The notes beneath the pieces were generated by a model that ran no database searches, was not told the DNA's origin, and was given only the letters and a program-made list of their open reading frames with translations. From GCA-002282575 sp964493995 (GTDB taxonomy: Bacteria; Pseudomonadota; Gammaproteobacteria; Thiomicrospirales; Thiomicrospiraceae), in NCBI GenBank assembly GCA_964493995.1, contig CAZBQD010000015.1, forward strand, positions 1 to 37,461: a stretch of 37,461 nucleotides of DNA. The letters are read 5' to 3'. The first letter of the stretch is position 1. Every line of letters begins with the position of its first letter. Positions 23,593-31,101 of the stretch are shown here, piece after piece. Made by a program: the position numbers and the translations under genes.

Positions 23593-24974
23593 ATATCATT
23601 ATCCTAGGGGCGGGACAAGTTGGCTCGGCGCTGGCGCAATTTTTAGCTAAAGAAAACAACAACATCACCATCGTCGATACCGACACGCAACGCTTACAGA
23701 AACTGCAAGACCACATTGATGTGCGCACGGTGGTGGGTCACGCCGCCTACCCTTCCATTCTGGAACAAGCGGGCGCGGAAGACGCCGACATGCTGATTGC
23801 CGTCACACCCAGCGACGAAGTGAATCTGCTAGCCTGTCAAATTGCTAAAATTTTATTCAAAATTCCCGACAAAATCGCGCGCATTCGTCGCAGTGAATAT
23901 ATTACCCATCCCGAACTCTTTGATGTCGATTTTTCTGCCGATGCCATGGCCATCAACACCATTATTAGTCCCGAAATCTTGGTCACGCGCTACATCGAAC
24001 AGCTCATTCGCTATCCAGGCTCCTTGCAAGTGTTGGATTTTGCCGACGGCAAACTCCGTTTGGTCGGCCTACGGGTACGCTCTACCGGCCCCATGCTCGG
24101 ACAAACCATTCGCGATGTCACTGCCAAGCTGTCACAACAGCAAGAAATTCGCATTGTCGCCATTTACCGCAATAATGCCGCCATTGCGCCCGATGGCAAC
24201 ACCCTGTTTATCGAAGGCGACGAGGTGTTTTTCTTAGCCCAAGCCGATGCGATTGTCGGCATTATGCGCAAACTACAACGCCAAGACCTACCCTACCGAA
24301 AAATCTTCATTGCCGGCGGCGGTAACGTGGGGCTTAGATTAGCGAAATCTCTGGAAAAAGATTTTCAAGTCAAACTGCTAGAACATAATCTAGGGCGTTG
24401 TCGCGAAATCGCCGAAGAGTTAAGTGATGCAGTGGTGTTGCATGGTGATGCCATGGATCGTGACTTACTGTTAGAAGAAAATATCGACCACACCGACTTG
24501 TTTATTGGTGTCACCAATCACGACGAAGCCAATATTTTGGCTTCTATGTTCGCCAAACAACTGGGTGCGCGTAAAATCATGACACTGGTCAATAACAGTG
24601 ACTATGTCAATATGATTCAAGACGACAAAATTGATATTGCCATTTCAGCCGACCAGATTACCGTTTCTAGCCTGCTCGCCAAGGTGCGCCAGGGTAGCAC
24701 GGCGGTGGTACACACACTACGTCGTGGCGCGGCCGAAGCCATTGAAGTGGTGATTCATGGTAGTGAAAACACGTCCAACGTGGTAGGCAAAGCGGTAGAG
24801 CAAATTCAGTGGCCGCCAGCAACGCTCGTTGGAGCCATTGTGCGCGAAGATCAAGTGATGATGGCGCATCATGACACGGTGATCGAGTCTGGGGATCACG
24901 TGGTACTTTTTGTTGCTGATAGTGAACAAGTGCTCGCTATCGAAAAATTGGTCACTCCCAAAAAATTAACTTAA
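23589..24974 (+). CDS. trkA: Trk potassium uptake system, NAD-binding subunit TrkA
   Basis: The cytosolic regulatory ring of the Trk potassium channel. Its 461 residues hold two repeats, each an RCK_N Rossmann domain plus an RCK_C domain. The first begins NIIILGAGQVGSALAQFLA at residue 1, with acidic VDTD closing the nucleotide site; the second begins KIFIAGGGNVGLRLAKSL near 237. This double arrangement distinguishes TrkA from single-domain KtrA. The ATGA overlap with ntrX ties its translation to the regulator. trkH, its membrane partner, follows after 34 bases. Confidence 0.96.
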   Translation: MNIIILGAGQVGSALAQFLAKENNNITIVDTDTQRLQKLQDHIDVRTVVGHAAYPSILEQAGAEDADMLIAVTPSDEVNLLACQIAKILFKIPDKIARIRRSEYITHPELFDVDFSADAMAINTIISPEILVTRYIEQLIRYPGSLQVLDFADGKLRLVGLRVRSTGPMLGQTIRDVTAKLSQQQEIRIVAIYRNNAAIAPDGNTLFIEGDEVFFLAQADAIVGIMRKLQRQDLPYRKIFIAGGGNVGLRLAKSLEKDFQVKLLEHNLGRCREIAEELSDAVVLHGDAMDRDLLLEENIDHTDLFIGVTNHDEANILASMFAKQLGARKIMTLVNNSDYVNMIQDDKIDIAISADQITVSSLLAKVRQGSTAVVHTLRRGAAEAIEVVIHGSENTSNVVGKAVEQIQWPPATLVGAIVREDQVMMAHHDTVIESGDHVVLFVADSEQVLAIEKLVTPKKLT

Positions 24975-25008
24975 CGTCAAATAGACTCAGTAAAGGCTCT
25001 TCCTAACG

Positions 25009-26463
25009 ATGGACTTAAAAGTTATTCAGCGCATTTTGGGCTTTTTGCTCATGGTGTTTAGTGTCACACTCTTACCGCCCATTATGGTTGACTTGATTTA
25101 TCAAGAAGGTCGTTGGACCAACTTTTTCTTTCCATTGCTGCTCAATTTAAGTGTTGGCTTTTTACTCTGGTACCCCGCTCGCCATAATCGCAGTGAAATG
25201 CGTATCCGTGATGGCTTTTTCATCTCTGCCATGTTTTGGGTCGTACTTTCCTTAGTGGCGAGCACTCCCTTTCAACTCACGCCTGAACTACAACTCTCCT
25301 TTACGGATGCGGTTTTTGAGGCCACCAGTGGACTGACCTCAACAGGCGCTTCTGTCATTACCGGCTTAGACCAGCTACCACATGCCATTTTATATTATCG
25401 CCAACAACTTAACTGGTTGGGTGGGTTGGGTATTGTTGTATTAGCGGTAGCCATCCTGCCCATGTTAGGGGTTGGCGGTATGCAACTTTATAAAACGGAA
25501 ATGTCAGGACCCTCTAAAAACGACAAAATGGCACCCCGTATTGCCGAGACAGCGCGTGGATTATGGATCGTTTATGTTTCGTTAACCCTGGCTTGTATCA
25601 GTGCTTTTTGGCTGGGTGGTATGAGTCTGTTCGATGCGGTGGGCTATGCCTTTTCCGTGATGTCACTTGGCGGATTTGCGCCGCATGATGCCAGTATGGG
25701 CTACTACGACACCCCTTATTTACTCTTTGTCGGTGGCTTATTCATTCTGATCAGTGGCATTAATTTTACCCTACACTTTACTGCTTGGCGCAGTATGGGT
25801 ATAGCCCACTATTGGCGCAATCCCGAAGTACGCATGTACTTACTCATCGTATCTATTGCCACAGTGATCATGACAGCAACCCTCTGGCATCATCAAGTTT
25901 ATGATTCATTAGAATTATCGTTTTTACACGGTTTTTTCAACATGATTAGTGTGATGACGACGACCGGACTCACCACCTCCGACTTATCCTTGTGGCCGAC
26001 CTTCATTCCCGTACTGCTCATTATGCTTAGCTTCATTGGCGGCTCTGCTGGCTCGACCGCAGGCGGTATCAAAGTGGTACGTATTTTATTGTTATGGAAA
26101 CAAGGCATGCGCGAGCTTTACCGCTTGGTTCACCCTAATTCAGTTGTACCCATTAAGCTAGGCGCACAAACGGTTTCCGACAGCGTTATCAGTGCAGTAT
26201 GGGCCTTTTTTGCCCTTTATATCTTCACGGCTGCTTTTATTACCTTGTTGTTCATGGCAACGGGACTCGACTTTTTTAGTGCATTCGCTAACACCGCTGG
26301 CACCCTAAACAATATGGGAGTTGGGCTAGGTGGAAGTGTCAGCGGTGGATTCGCCGCCTTATCCGACACGGCAACGTGGATAGGCACCTTTGCCATGCTG
26401 CTCGGACGCTTGGAGTTGTTTACGCTGCTGGTTTTATTTACACGAGCTTTTTGGCGGGGTTGA
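25009..26463 (+). CDS. trkH: Trk potassium uptake system, membrane pore subunit TrkH
   Basis: The pore subunit of Trk, gated by TrkA. The 484 residues are highly hydrophobic, with about ten membrane spans and four pore loops whose selectivity glycines can be seen: TSGLTSTGASV, SVMSLGGFAPHD, MTTTGLTTSDL and NTAGTLNNMGVGLGG. GGSAGSTAGGIKVVRIL before the last third is also a Trk hallmark. The region ahead of the start has only a modest ribosome site. It is next to last in the def-to-receiver run; a CheY-like gene follows after four bases. Confidence 0.95.
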   Translation: MDLKVIQRILGFLLMVFSVTLLPPIMVDLIYQEGRWTNFFFPLLLNLSVGFLLWYPARHNRSEMRIRDGFFISAMFWVVLSLVASTPFQLTPELQLSFTDAVFEATSGLTSTGASVITGLDQLPHAILYYRQQLNWLGGLGIVVLAVAILPMLGVGGMQLYKTEMSGPSKNDKMAPRIAETARGLWIVYVSLTLACISAFWLGGMSLFDAVGYAFSVMSLGGFAPHDASMGYYDTPYLLFVGGLFILISGINFTLHFTAWRSMGIAHYWRNPEVRMYLLIVSIATVIMTATLWHHQVYDSLELSFLHGFFNMISVMTTTGLTTSDLSLWPTFIPVLLIMLSFIGGSAGSTAGGIKVVRILLLWKQGMRELYRLVHPNSVVPIKLGAQTVSDSVISAVWAFFALYIFTAAFITLLFMATGLDFFSAFANTAGTLNNMGVGLGGSVSGGFAALSDTATWIGTFAMLLGRLELFTLLVLFTRAFWRG

Positions 26464-26467
26464 TGTG

Positions 26468-26836
26468 ATGGCTTATTTATCGTTACTCATGGTTGATGAT
26501 ACCCCAGTACTACTGAATATACAGAAAGGACTGATTGCCCGGTTGGGACATCAGGTAACGACAGCAACTAGCGGCAAAGAAGCGATAGAACTAGCACAAA
26601 GAAGCACATTTGACGCCATATTAATGGACATGCAAATGCCTGAAATGAATGGTACGCAAGCGAGTATAAGAATGAGGGAGTTGGGCATAGTCACCCCCAT
26701 TATTGCCTTAACGGGAAATGACTCATTGTCTGATAGGATTCGATGCCAAGAGGCAGGCATGAACGGCTTTTTAACTAAGCCGTTGCAAACTTCGGCATTA
26801 CAGCAGGAACTGATGAAACTAGGACTTTCACGCTAG
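26468..26836 (+). CDS. Stand-alone receiver (CheY-like) response regulator
   Basis: A 122-residue single-domain receiver. LLMVDDTPV supplies the acidic pocket, ILMDMQMPEMNG the phospho-acceptor aspartate, ALTGND the switch threonine and FLTKPLQ the lysine. There is no output domain, so it must act by binding a partner or as a relay in a phosphotransfer chain. The motif pattern (MDMQMPEMNG) is that of receivers used with hybrid kinases more than of flagellar CheY. The start is the ATG at 26468; a GTG one codon earlier and a longer frame inside trkH are less likely. It lies four bases after trkH and ends only 11 bases from the convergent chemoreceptor gene. The partner cannot be named. Confidence 0.85.
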   Translation: MAYLSLLMVDDTPVLLNIQKGLIARLGHQVTTATSGKEAIELAQRSTFDAILMDMQMPEMNGTQASIRMRELGIVTPIIALTGNDSLSDRIRCQEAGMNGFLTKPLQTSALQQELMKLGLSR

Positions 26837-26847
26837 CCAAAGCAAAC

Positions 26848-28548
26848 CTAGGCCAGCTTAAACACGCTCATATTCTCTTGTAACTTATGCGCTTCATCAC
26901 TTAGGTTTTCAGCCGAAGCCGTTGTCTCTTCAACCAGTGCTGCATTTTGTTGCGTTACATCGTCAATTTGGGCTATTGCTTGATGAACTTGGTTAATGCC
27001 AATCGATTGCTCATGAGATGCGGTCGCAATTTGACCAATCATGCTACTGACTTGGTTAATTAACTGTGCAATACCATCCAGCGTCTTGCCAGACTCTTCC
27101 GCTAATAACTGACCATTGACGACTCTTTCGGAAGAATCATTAATTAGGTCTTTAATATCTTGCGCTGCAGTCGCCGATTTCTGTGCTAGTGCTCTCACTT
27201 CGCTAGCCACAACGGCAAACCCTCGTCCATGTTCACCGGCTCTAGCTGCTTCTACAGCCGCATTGAGTGCCAACAAGTTGGTTTGAAACGCAATGCCATC
27301 AATTAAGGTCACTATGTCTGTAATTCGATTGCTAGAATCTCTAATGGCATGCATGGCTTCAATGGTTCTCTGAACAATTTGAGTACCTCCCGTTGTCTGT
27401 GTCTGAGCCGACAAAGCCAATTCAGCCAGGTTACGCGCATGCTCGGTATTAATTTGAACAGCCGAAGCCATTTCATTCATGGTTGCACTGGTTTCTTCTA
27501 AAGCAGCGGCTTGCTCTTGCACTCTTGCTGAAAGATCGGAAGCGCCCATAGAAACTTGAGATGCTGAATTGTTAACCATATTAGCGCCTTCTATGGTTTC
27601 TGTCACAATACGTTTAAATCGATCAATTGTATAATTGAGTGCATTTTTCAAATCATGCAGCTCGCCTTTGTAAACACCCGATGGCATGGTCTTCGTCAAA
27701 TCACCCTCTGCTAAGGCGAGTAATACTTCGGAGGCATCTGTAATGGCACGAGACAAGTCCATTTTTCGCATTTCCTGCTCTGTCACATCGATGGCGAATT
27801 TGACCACTTTGTAGACTTTACCATCCGCATCATAGATGGGATTGTAACTCGCCTCTAAGTACACCAATTTGCCATTTTTTCCGAACCGCTTAAAGGTAGA
27901 GCTTACAATCTTGCCACTTGCCAAATCCTGCCAAAAGTCGGCATAGGCTTTACTCTTGGCTTCTAACGCATCCACAAACATCGAATGATGTTTACCTTGT
28001 ATTTCTGACAAGCTGTAATTCATTGTTTGGCTAAAGTTTTCGTTTGCGGTAAGAATCTTACCTGACAAATCGAACTCAATCACCGCCATCGAGCGCTGAA
28101 TAGCAGCAATACTTGCCGCATGTTCATTTTCTTTCAGTACTTGTTTGGTGACGTCTGTTGCGAATTTGATGACCTTATAGGGGCGTCCAATCTCGTCAAA
28201 AATTGGGTTGTAGCTAGCTTGTATCCAAACCACATCACCATTTTTAGCGATTCGCTTAAAACGAGATGAAACAAACTGACCTTGAGCCAGTTTTAGCCAA
28301 AAGTCACGATAGTCAGAGGATTCTCTTTCTGATTGTGCAACGAATATACGATGATGCTTGCCCACAACTTCAACAAGCTGATAACCACCCAAGGCTTTGA
28401 GGAAGTTCTCGTTGGCGTGAATAATCGTTCCATCCAATTCAAACTCAATAACACCCATTGAGCGATCAATCGCAGACAGTTTATTCTCTGCCTCAACTAA
28501 GCGCTGCTTAACGCTTGATAATTCTGATTTTAGTTTGCCAAAAAACAT
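26848..28548 (-). CDS. Soluble chemoreceptor with two PAS domains (BdlA-like)
   Basis: A 566-residue methyl-accepting chemotaxis-type protein without a membrane segment. Two similar PAS domains lie at about 25-130 (SMGVIEFELDGTIIHANENF) and 145-255 (SMAVIEFDLSGKILTANENF), each ending in a PAC-like YKVVKFAIDVT stretch. A HAMP-like linker (LLALAEGDLTKTMPSGVYKG) leads to the signalling hairpin, whose tip is EVRALAQKSATAAQDIKDLI. This layout is that of Pseudomonas BdlA, a cytosolic redox or energy sensor, and of aerotaxis receptors. No C-terminal CheR-binding pentapeptide is seen. The start is the ATG at 28548 with GGAG; the frame runs 22 codons further with a hydrophobic stretch but no ribosome site. 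No che genes are in the window, so its signalling partners lie elsewhere. Confidence 0.9.
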   Translation of the reverse strand: MFFGKLKSELSSVKQRLVEAENKLSAIDRSMGVIEFELDGTIIHANENFLKALGGYQLVEVVGKHHRIFVAQSERESSDYRDFWLKLAQGQFVSSRFKRIAKNGDVVWIQASYNPIFDEIGRPYKVIKFATDVTKQVLKENEHAASIAAIQRSMAVIEFDLSGKILTANENFSQTMNYSLSEIQGKHHSMFVDALEAKSKAYADFWQDLASGKIVSSTFKRFGKNGKLVYLEASYNPIYDADGKVYKVVKFAIDVTEQEMRKMDLSRAITDASEVLLALAEGDLTKTMPSGVYKGELHDLKNALNYTIDRFKRIVTETIEGANMVNNSASQVSMGASDLSARVQEQAAALEETSATMNEMASAVQINTEHARNLAELALSAQTQTTGGTQIVQRTIEAMHAIRDSSNRITDIVTLIDGIAFQTNLLALNAAVEAARAGEHGRGFAVVASEVRALAQKSATAAQDIKDLINDSSERVVNGQLLAEESGKTLDGIAQLINQVSSMIGQIATASHEQSIGINQVHQAIAQIDDVTQQNAALVEETTASAENLSDEAHKLQENMSVFKLA

Positions 28549-28579
28549 AACAACTCCATAAGCGTAAGATAAATATGAA

Positions 28580-28609
28580 GTTATAATAACCAACAAATAA
28601 CATAAACAA
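28580..28609 (-). promoter_or_regulatory. Putative promoter of the chemoreceptor gene
   Basis: On the minus strand, TTGTTT (28609-28604), an 18-base spacer and TATAAC (28585-28580), about 30 bases ahead of the ATG. The region is very AT-rich, so chance matches are easy. A second candidate -10, TATACT, lies near 28708-28703 next to the tandem repeat. No sigma-28 (FliA) motif was found. Confidence 0.3.
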
Positions 28610-28695
28610 AACAAGACAAAATCAGAAAAATCAAATCATTTGATATTTATAAAAACATACCAGAATGCGACACTAAACAAAATTCATCACGAATA

Positions 28696-28723
28696 TTGAC
28701 AAGTATATGTTTTTAAGTATAAT
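28696..28723 (+). promoter_or_regulatory. Perfect-consensus sigma-70 promoter with no gene on its strand
   Basis: TTGACA (28696-28701), a 16-base spacer and TATAAT (28718-28723): twelve of twelve consensus bases. Transcription would begin near 28730, at the first units of an 8-bp tandem repeat, then run antisense into the 3' end of lptG at 28804. No plausible plus-strand protein follows. It may drive a small or antisense RNA, or be a chance match in AT-rich DNA. Confidence 0.5.
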
Positions 28724-28725
28724 TT

Positions 28726-28777
28726 TTAAAACATTAAAACATTAAAACATTAAAACATTAAAACATTAAAACATTAA
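28726..28777. repeat. 8-bp tandem repeat, six copies of AAAACATT
   Basis: Six perfect head-to-tail copies of AAAACATT occupy 28728-28775, with partial units at each end. The array lies between the lptG stop and the chemoreceptor start, directly after the consensus promoter. Eight is not a multiple of three, but the array is outside any gene, so copy-number change would alter spacing or leader length rather than a reading frame. Confidence 0.95.
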
Positions 28778-28803
28778 TCAGTAAATTTAATATAAAAAAC
28801 GTC

Positions 28804-29910
28804 TTAACGCATCCTAGCCAGTAGCATTAAACTGACCAATAAAATCGTCGTTGGCAACAAGAAAGCACTCACCACAGCCGGCAAATTTGCCAAAGCCACC
28901 ATGTCGCCAACGACACGATTCAGTAAAAAGAACACCAAACCAATGACAATCCCTAACAGGACGCGCCCACCCATACTCGCGCTTCGACCCGCACTGAGCA
29001 ATAAGGTCAGCGCCAACGCCAGCATGGCCAGCAGTGAAATGGGATGAGCCAGCTTACGCCACAAAGCCAGCTCGAGCGTTTGCGTTTGCAAACCATTGGC
29101 TTTCATTGTGTCAATTTGTGAACGCAATTCCATCCACGACCAGTTTTTCTTATCCTGAGCCATCAGCGATAAGGCTGTGGGTTCAAACGGCAAATCAACA
29201 GCCAAACGATCTTGTTGCGTTTGATGCCAGGTTAGGCCGACAAACGGAAAATCACCGGCAATGGCTTCCGAGCCAATCCATTGCTGACGTACCTCGGCCA
29301 GTGTCCACTGTTTGGTTTGCGCATCGAAATCGGCATACTTTGCTTGCAGTACGTGGTATTGCTCTTTTGTCGCGTCTAATTCGTAAATAATGACACCCGC
29401 TAACTGGTCTTGCTTCACCACCGTTTGCGCCGTGATATAACGACGCTGATCCTTAGTCCAAAAGCCTGCTTCACCTGCCAAGGATAGATTTTGCGCCCCA
29501 TTCACCAAGCGTAACTGCATGGCCGTCTTCTCCGCCCAGGGCGCTAAACTTTCCCCTACCAGCAACATCATCAACCAAAGCAGCAACAGGCCTTTAGCCA
29601 AGGCAAGTAAAATACGTGAAGGCGACCAACCACTGGCGCGAATAATGGTCAGCTCGCTCTGCGCTGCCAACTGCCCCATACCGGCAAGCACGCCAATCAG
29701 CAACGCCATAGGGAAAACCTCGTAGGCATAAGCAGGCATTTTCAATAACGCAAACATCAGCGCCTGACTTAAGGTATAAGACGCAGACAAACGCCCTAAT
29801 TGCGACAATAATTCTGAAAAGCCCAACAAAGCCGTCAGCAACAGCATCGCTGCCAAAACCGCCCAAATAACTGACTGCGCTAAATAGCGCTCGATTTTAC
29901 CAAACCACAC
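28804..29910 (-). CDS. lptG: LPS export ABC transporter permease LptG
   Basis: One of the two inner-membrane permeases of the LptB2FGC complex that extracts lipopolysaccharide and starts its passage to the outer membrane. The 368 residues have the expected pattern: three membrane spans in about 1-110, a periplasmic beta-jellyroll (about 130-260), and three C-terminal spans. QLAAQSELTIIRASGWSPSRI is the coupling-helix region that contacts LptB. The start is a GTG at 29910, four bases after the lptF stop, with a G-rich ribosome site (ATGGGGGG) well placed. lptF-lptG divergent from pepA is a conserved gammaproteobacterial arrangement. Confidence 0.94.
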   Translation of the reverse strand: MWFGKIERYLAQSVIWAVLAAMLLLTALLGFSELLSQLGRLSASYTLSQALMFALLKMPAYAYEVFPMALLIGVLAGMGQLAAQSELTIIRASGWSPSRILLALAKGLLLLWLMMLLVGESLAPWAEKTAMQLRLVNGAQNLSLAGEAGFWTKDQRRYITAQTVVKQDQLAGVIIYELDATKEQYHVLQAKYADFDAQTKQWTLAEVRQQWIGSEAIAGDFPFVGLTWHQTQQDRLAVDLPFEPTALSLMAQDKKNWSWMELRSQIDTMKANGLQTQTLELALWRKLAHPISLLAMLALALTLLLSAGRSASMGGRVLLGIVIGLVFFLLNRVVGDMVALANLPAVVSAFLLPTTILLVSLMLLARMR

Positions 29911-29914
29911 GCGA

Positions 29915-30994
29915 CTAGCCCCCCATCAACTGACGCTTAAGCCACCACCACCAATGGCTAAGGGGCATCACCACCAATAAGGGAAACACCAGCATTATCA
30001 GCATACCCGGAAACATCGGCAGCCCAGCCCCCTGGATTTGCGACCGCAGCGCAATGGCGACTTGCATAAAAATCAGATAAAAGCCCAGTCCCAATGCCAT
30101 ACGCGAGTAACGCCCTTTGCGTGGCCCGACTTTCGAAAGCCGCCAAGCGACAAAAGCCAACACGAGGACACTGCCCATGACAAAAAAGCGCCATTGTAAA
30201 TGTGCCATAGCACGAGGCTCGTCGCGCCTTTGCCAAAGCGTCAGCGTATCCAAGGCTTCAATATCTAATTCCGACAAGGTCACTTGCCAATCGGGCAACC
30301 ACACCGTCATACGCTCAAAACGCTGACTGAGTAATTCTTCTTGCCCTAATAAACCGCTCAGCACCTGGCCATTCTGTAAAATCAACTGGGTGCGCCCCTG
30401 ATGTTGTTCAAAATAGCCACGCGGCGCTAACAGCAACTGATCGAGCTTTTCTGGGGTGCGTAATTGAATGAAAATATCACTCAACTCACCTTTGGCGGTC
30501 ACTGTTTCCGCATAAAACACCCCTTGCGAAGAAGGCAAAGGCGTAAAGCGTCCACCGACCAGCGACTTGATGTGCGTACGCAATTGACCCTCTGCCAACA
30601 AACTCCGTTCCTGTTGCATCGACCAAGAAGCACCGAATAAAGAAAAGAAACCCGCGATGAATGCCGCGATGAGCGCAAAGGTCATCACCAAGCGCACAAA
30701 ATAACGGGGCGCAATGCCGCTGGCAGACAGAACCTCCATTTCACGGTCATGATAGAGACGACCGAAAGTGAGCATCACCGCCAACAATACCGATAAGGGC
30801 AATAAAATCTCCATCGCCATCGGGATTTTCAGCAACACCAATTGCAGCACCAAGTCGGGACTGAGTCGGCCTTCTAAGGCTTCGGTGAGCAAGCGAGCCA
30901 CCTCACCCCCCATAATCACCAACAACAACACACCCAGCACCGCCACAAAGGATAGGGTCAATTCTCGACTGATGTAAGCGGTTAATAAGCGCAT
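29915..30994 (-). CDS. lptF: LPS export ABC transporter permease LptF
   Basis: The partner permease of LptG in the lipopolysaccharide extractor. The 359 residues have the family fold: N-terminal spans with RLLTAYISRELTLSFVAVLG, a coupling region FGRLYHDREMEVLSASGIAP, a periplasmic jellyroll (about 130-265), and C-terminal spans. The REMEVLSASGI stretch is the LptF signature. The ATG has only a distant G-rich ribosome site. It heads the lptFG unit and diverges from pepA across 107 bases. No clear minus-strand promoter was found in that gap. Confidence 0.94.
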   Translation of the reverse strand: MRLLTAYISRELTLSFVAVLGVLLLVIMGGEVARLLTEALEGRLSPDLVLQLVLLKIPMAMEILLPLSVLLAVMLTFGRLYHDREMEVLSASGIAPRYFVRLVMTFALIAAFIAGFFSLFGASWSMQQERSLLAEGQLRTHIKSLVGGRFTPLPSSQGVFYAETVTAKGELSDIFIQLRTPEKLDQLLLAPRGYFEQHQGRTQLILQNGQVLSGLLGQEELLSQRFERMTVWLPDWQVTLSELDIEALDTLTLWQRRDEPRAMAHLQWRFFVMGSVLVLAFVAWRLSKVGPRKGRYSRMALGLGFYLIFMQVAIALRSQIQGAGLPMFPGMLIMLVFPLLVVMPLSHWWWWLKRQLMGG

Positions 30995-31042
30995 GGGCTG
31001 AATTCACTCCCTGAATTCACAACATTTGTTCGATGTCGATGC

Positions 31043-31071
31043 TTGTGCATTAGACGTAAATTGAGTATTGT
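31043..31071 (+). promoter_or_regulatory. Putative sigma-70 promoter of pepA-holC
   Basis: TTGTGC (31043-31048), a 17-base spacer and TATTGT (31066-31071), giving a leader of about 24 bases before pepA. Each hexamer matches four of six bases. Confidence 0.45.
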
Positions 31072-31101
31072 AAGTAAAAACAGTCAAGGACAGGCAATTA
31101 A

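Noticed and set aside
28549..28614. Hydrophobic 22-residue N-terminal extension of the chemoreceptor
   Set aside because: It would give a membrane anchor, but it starts at TTG without a ribosome site, while the ATG at 28548 has GGAG and begins the family's normal N terminus.
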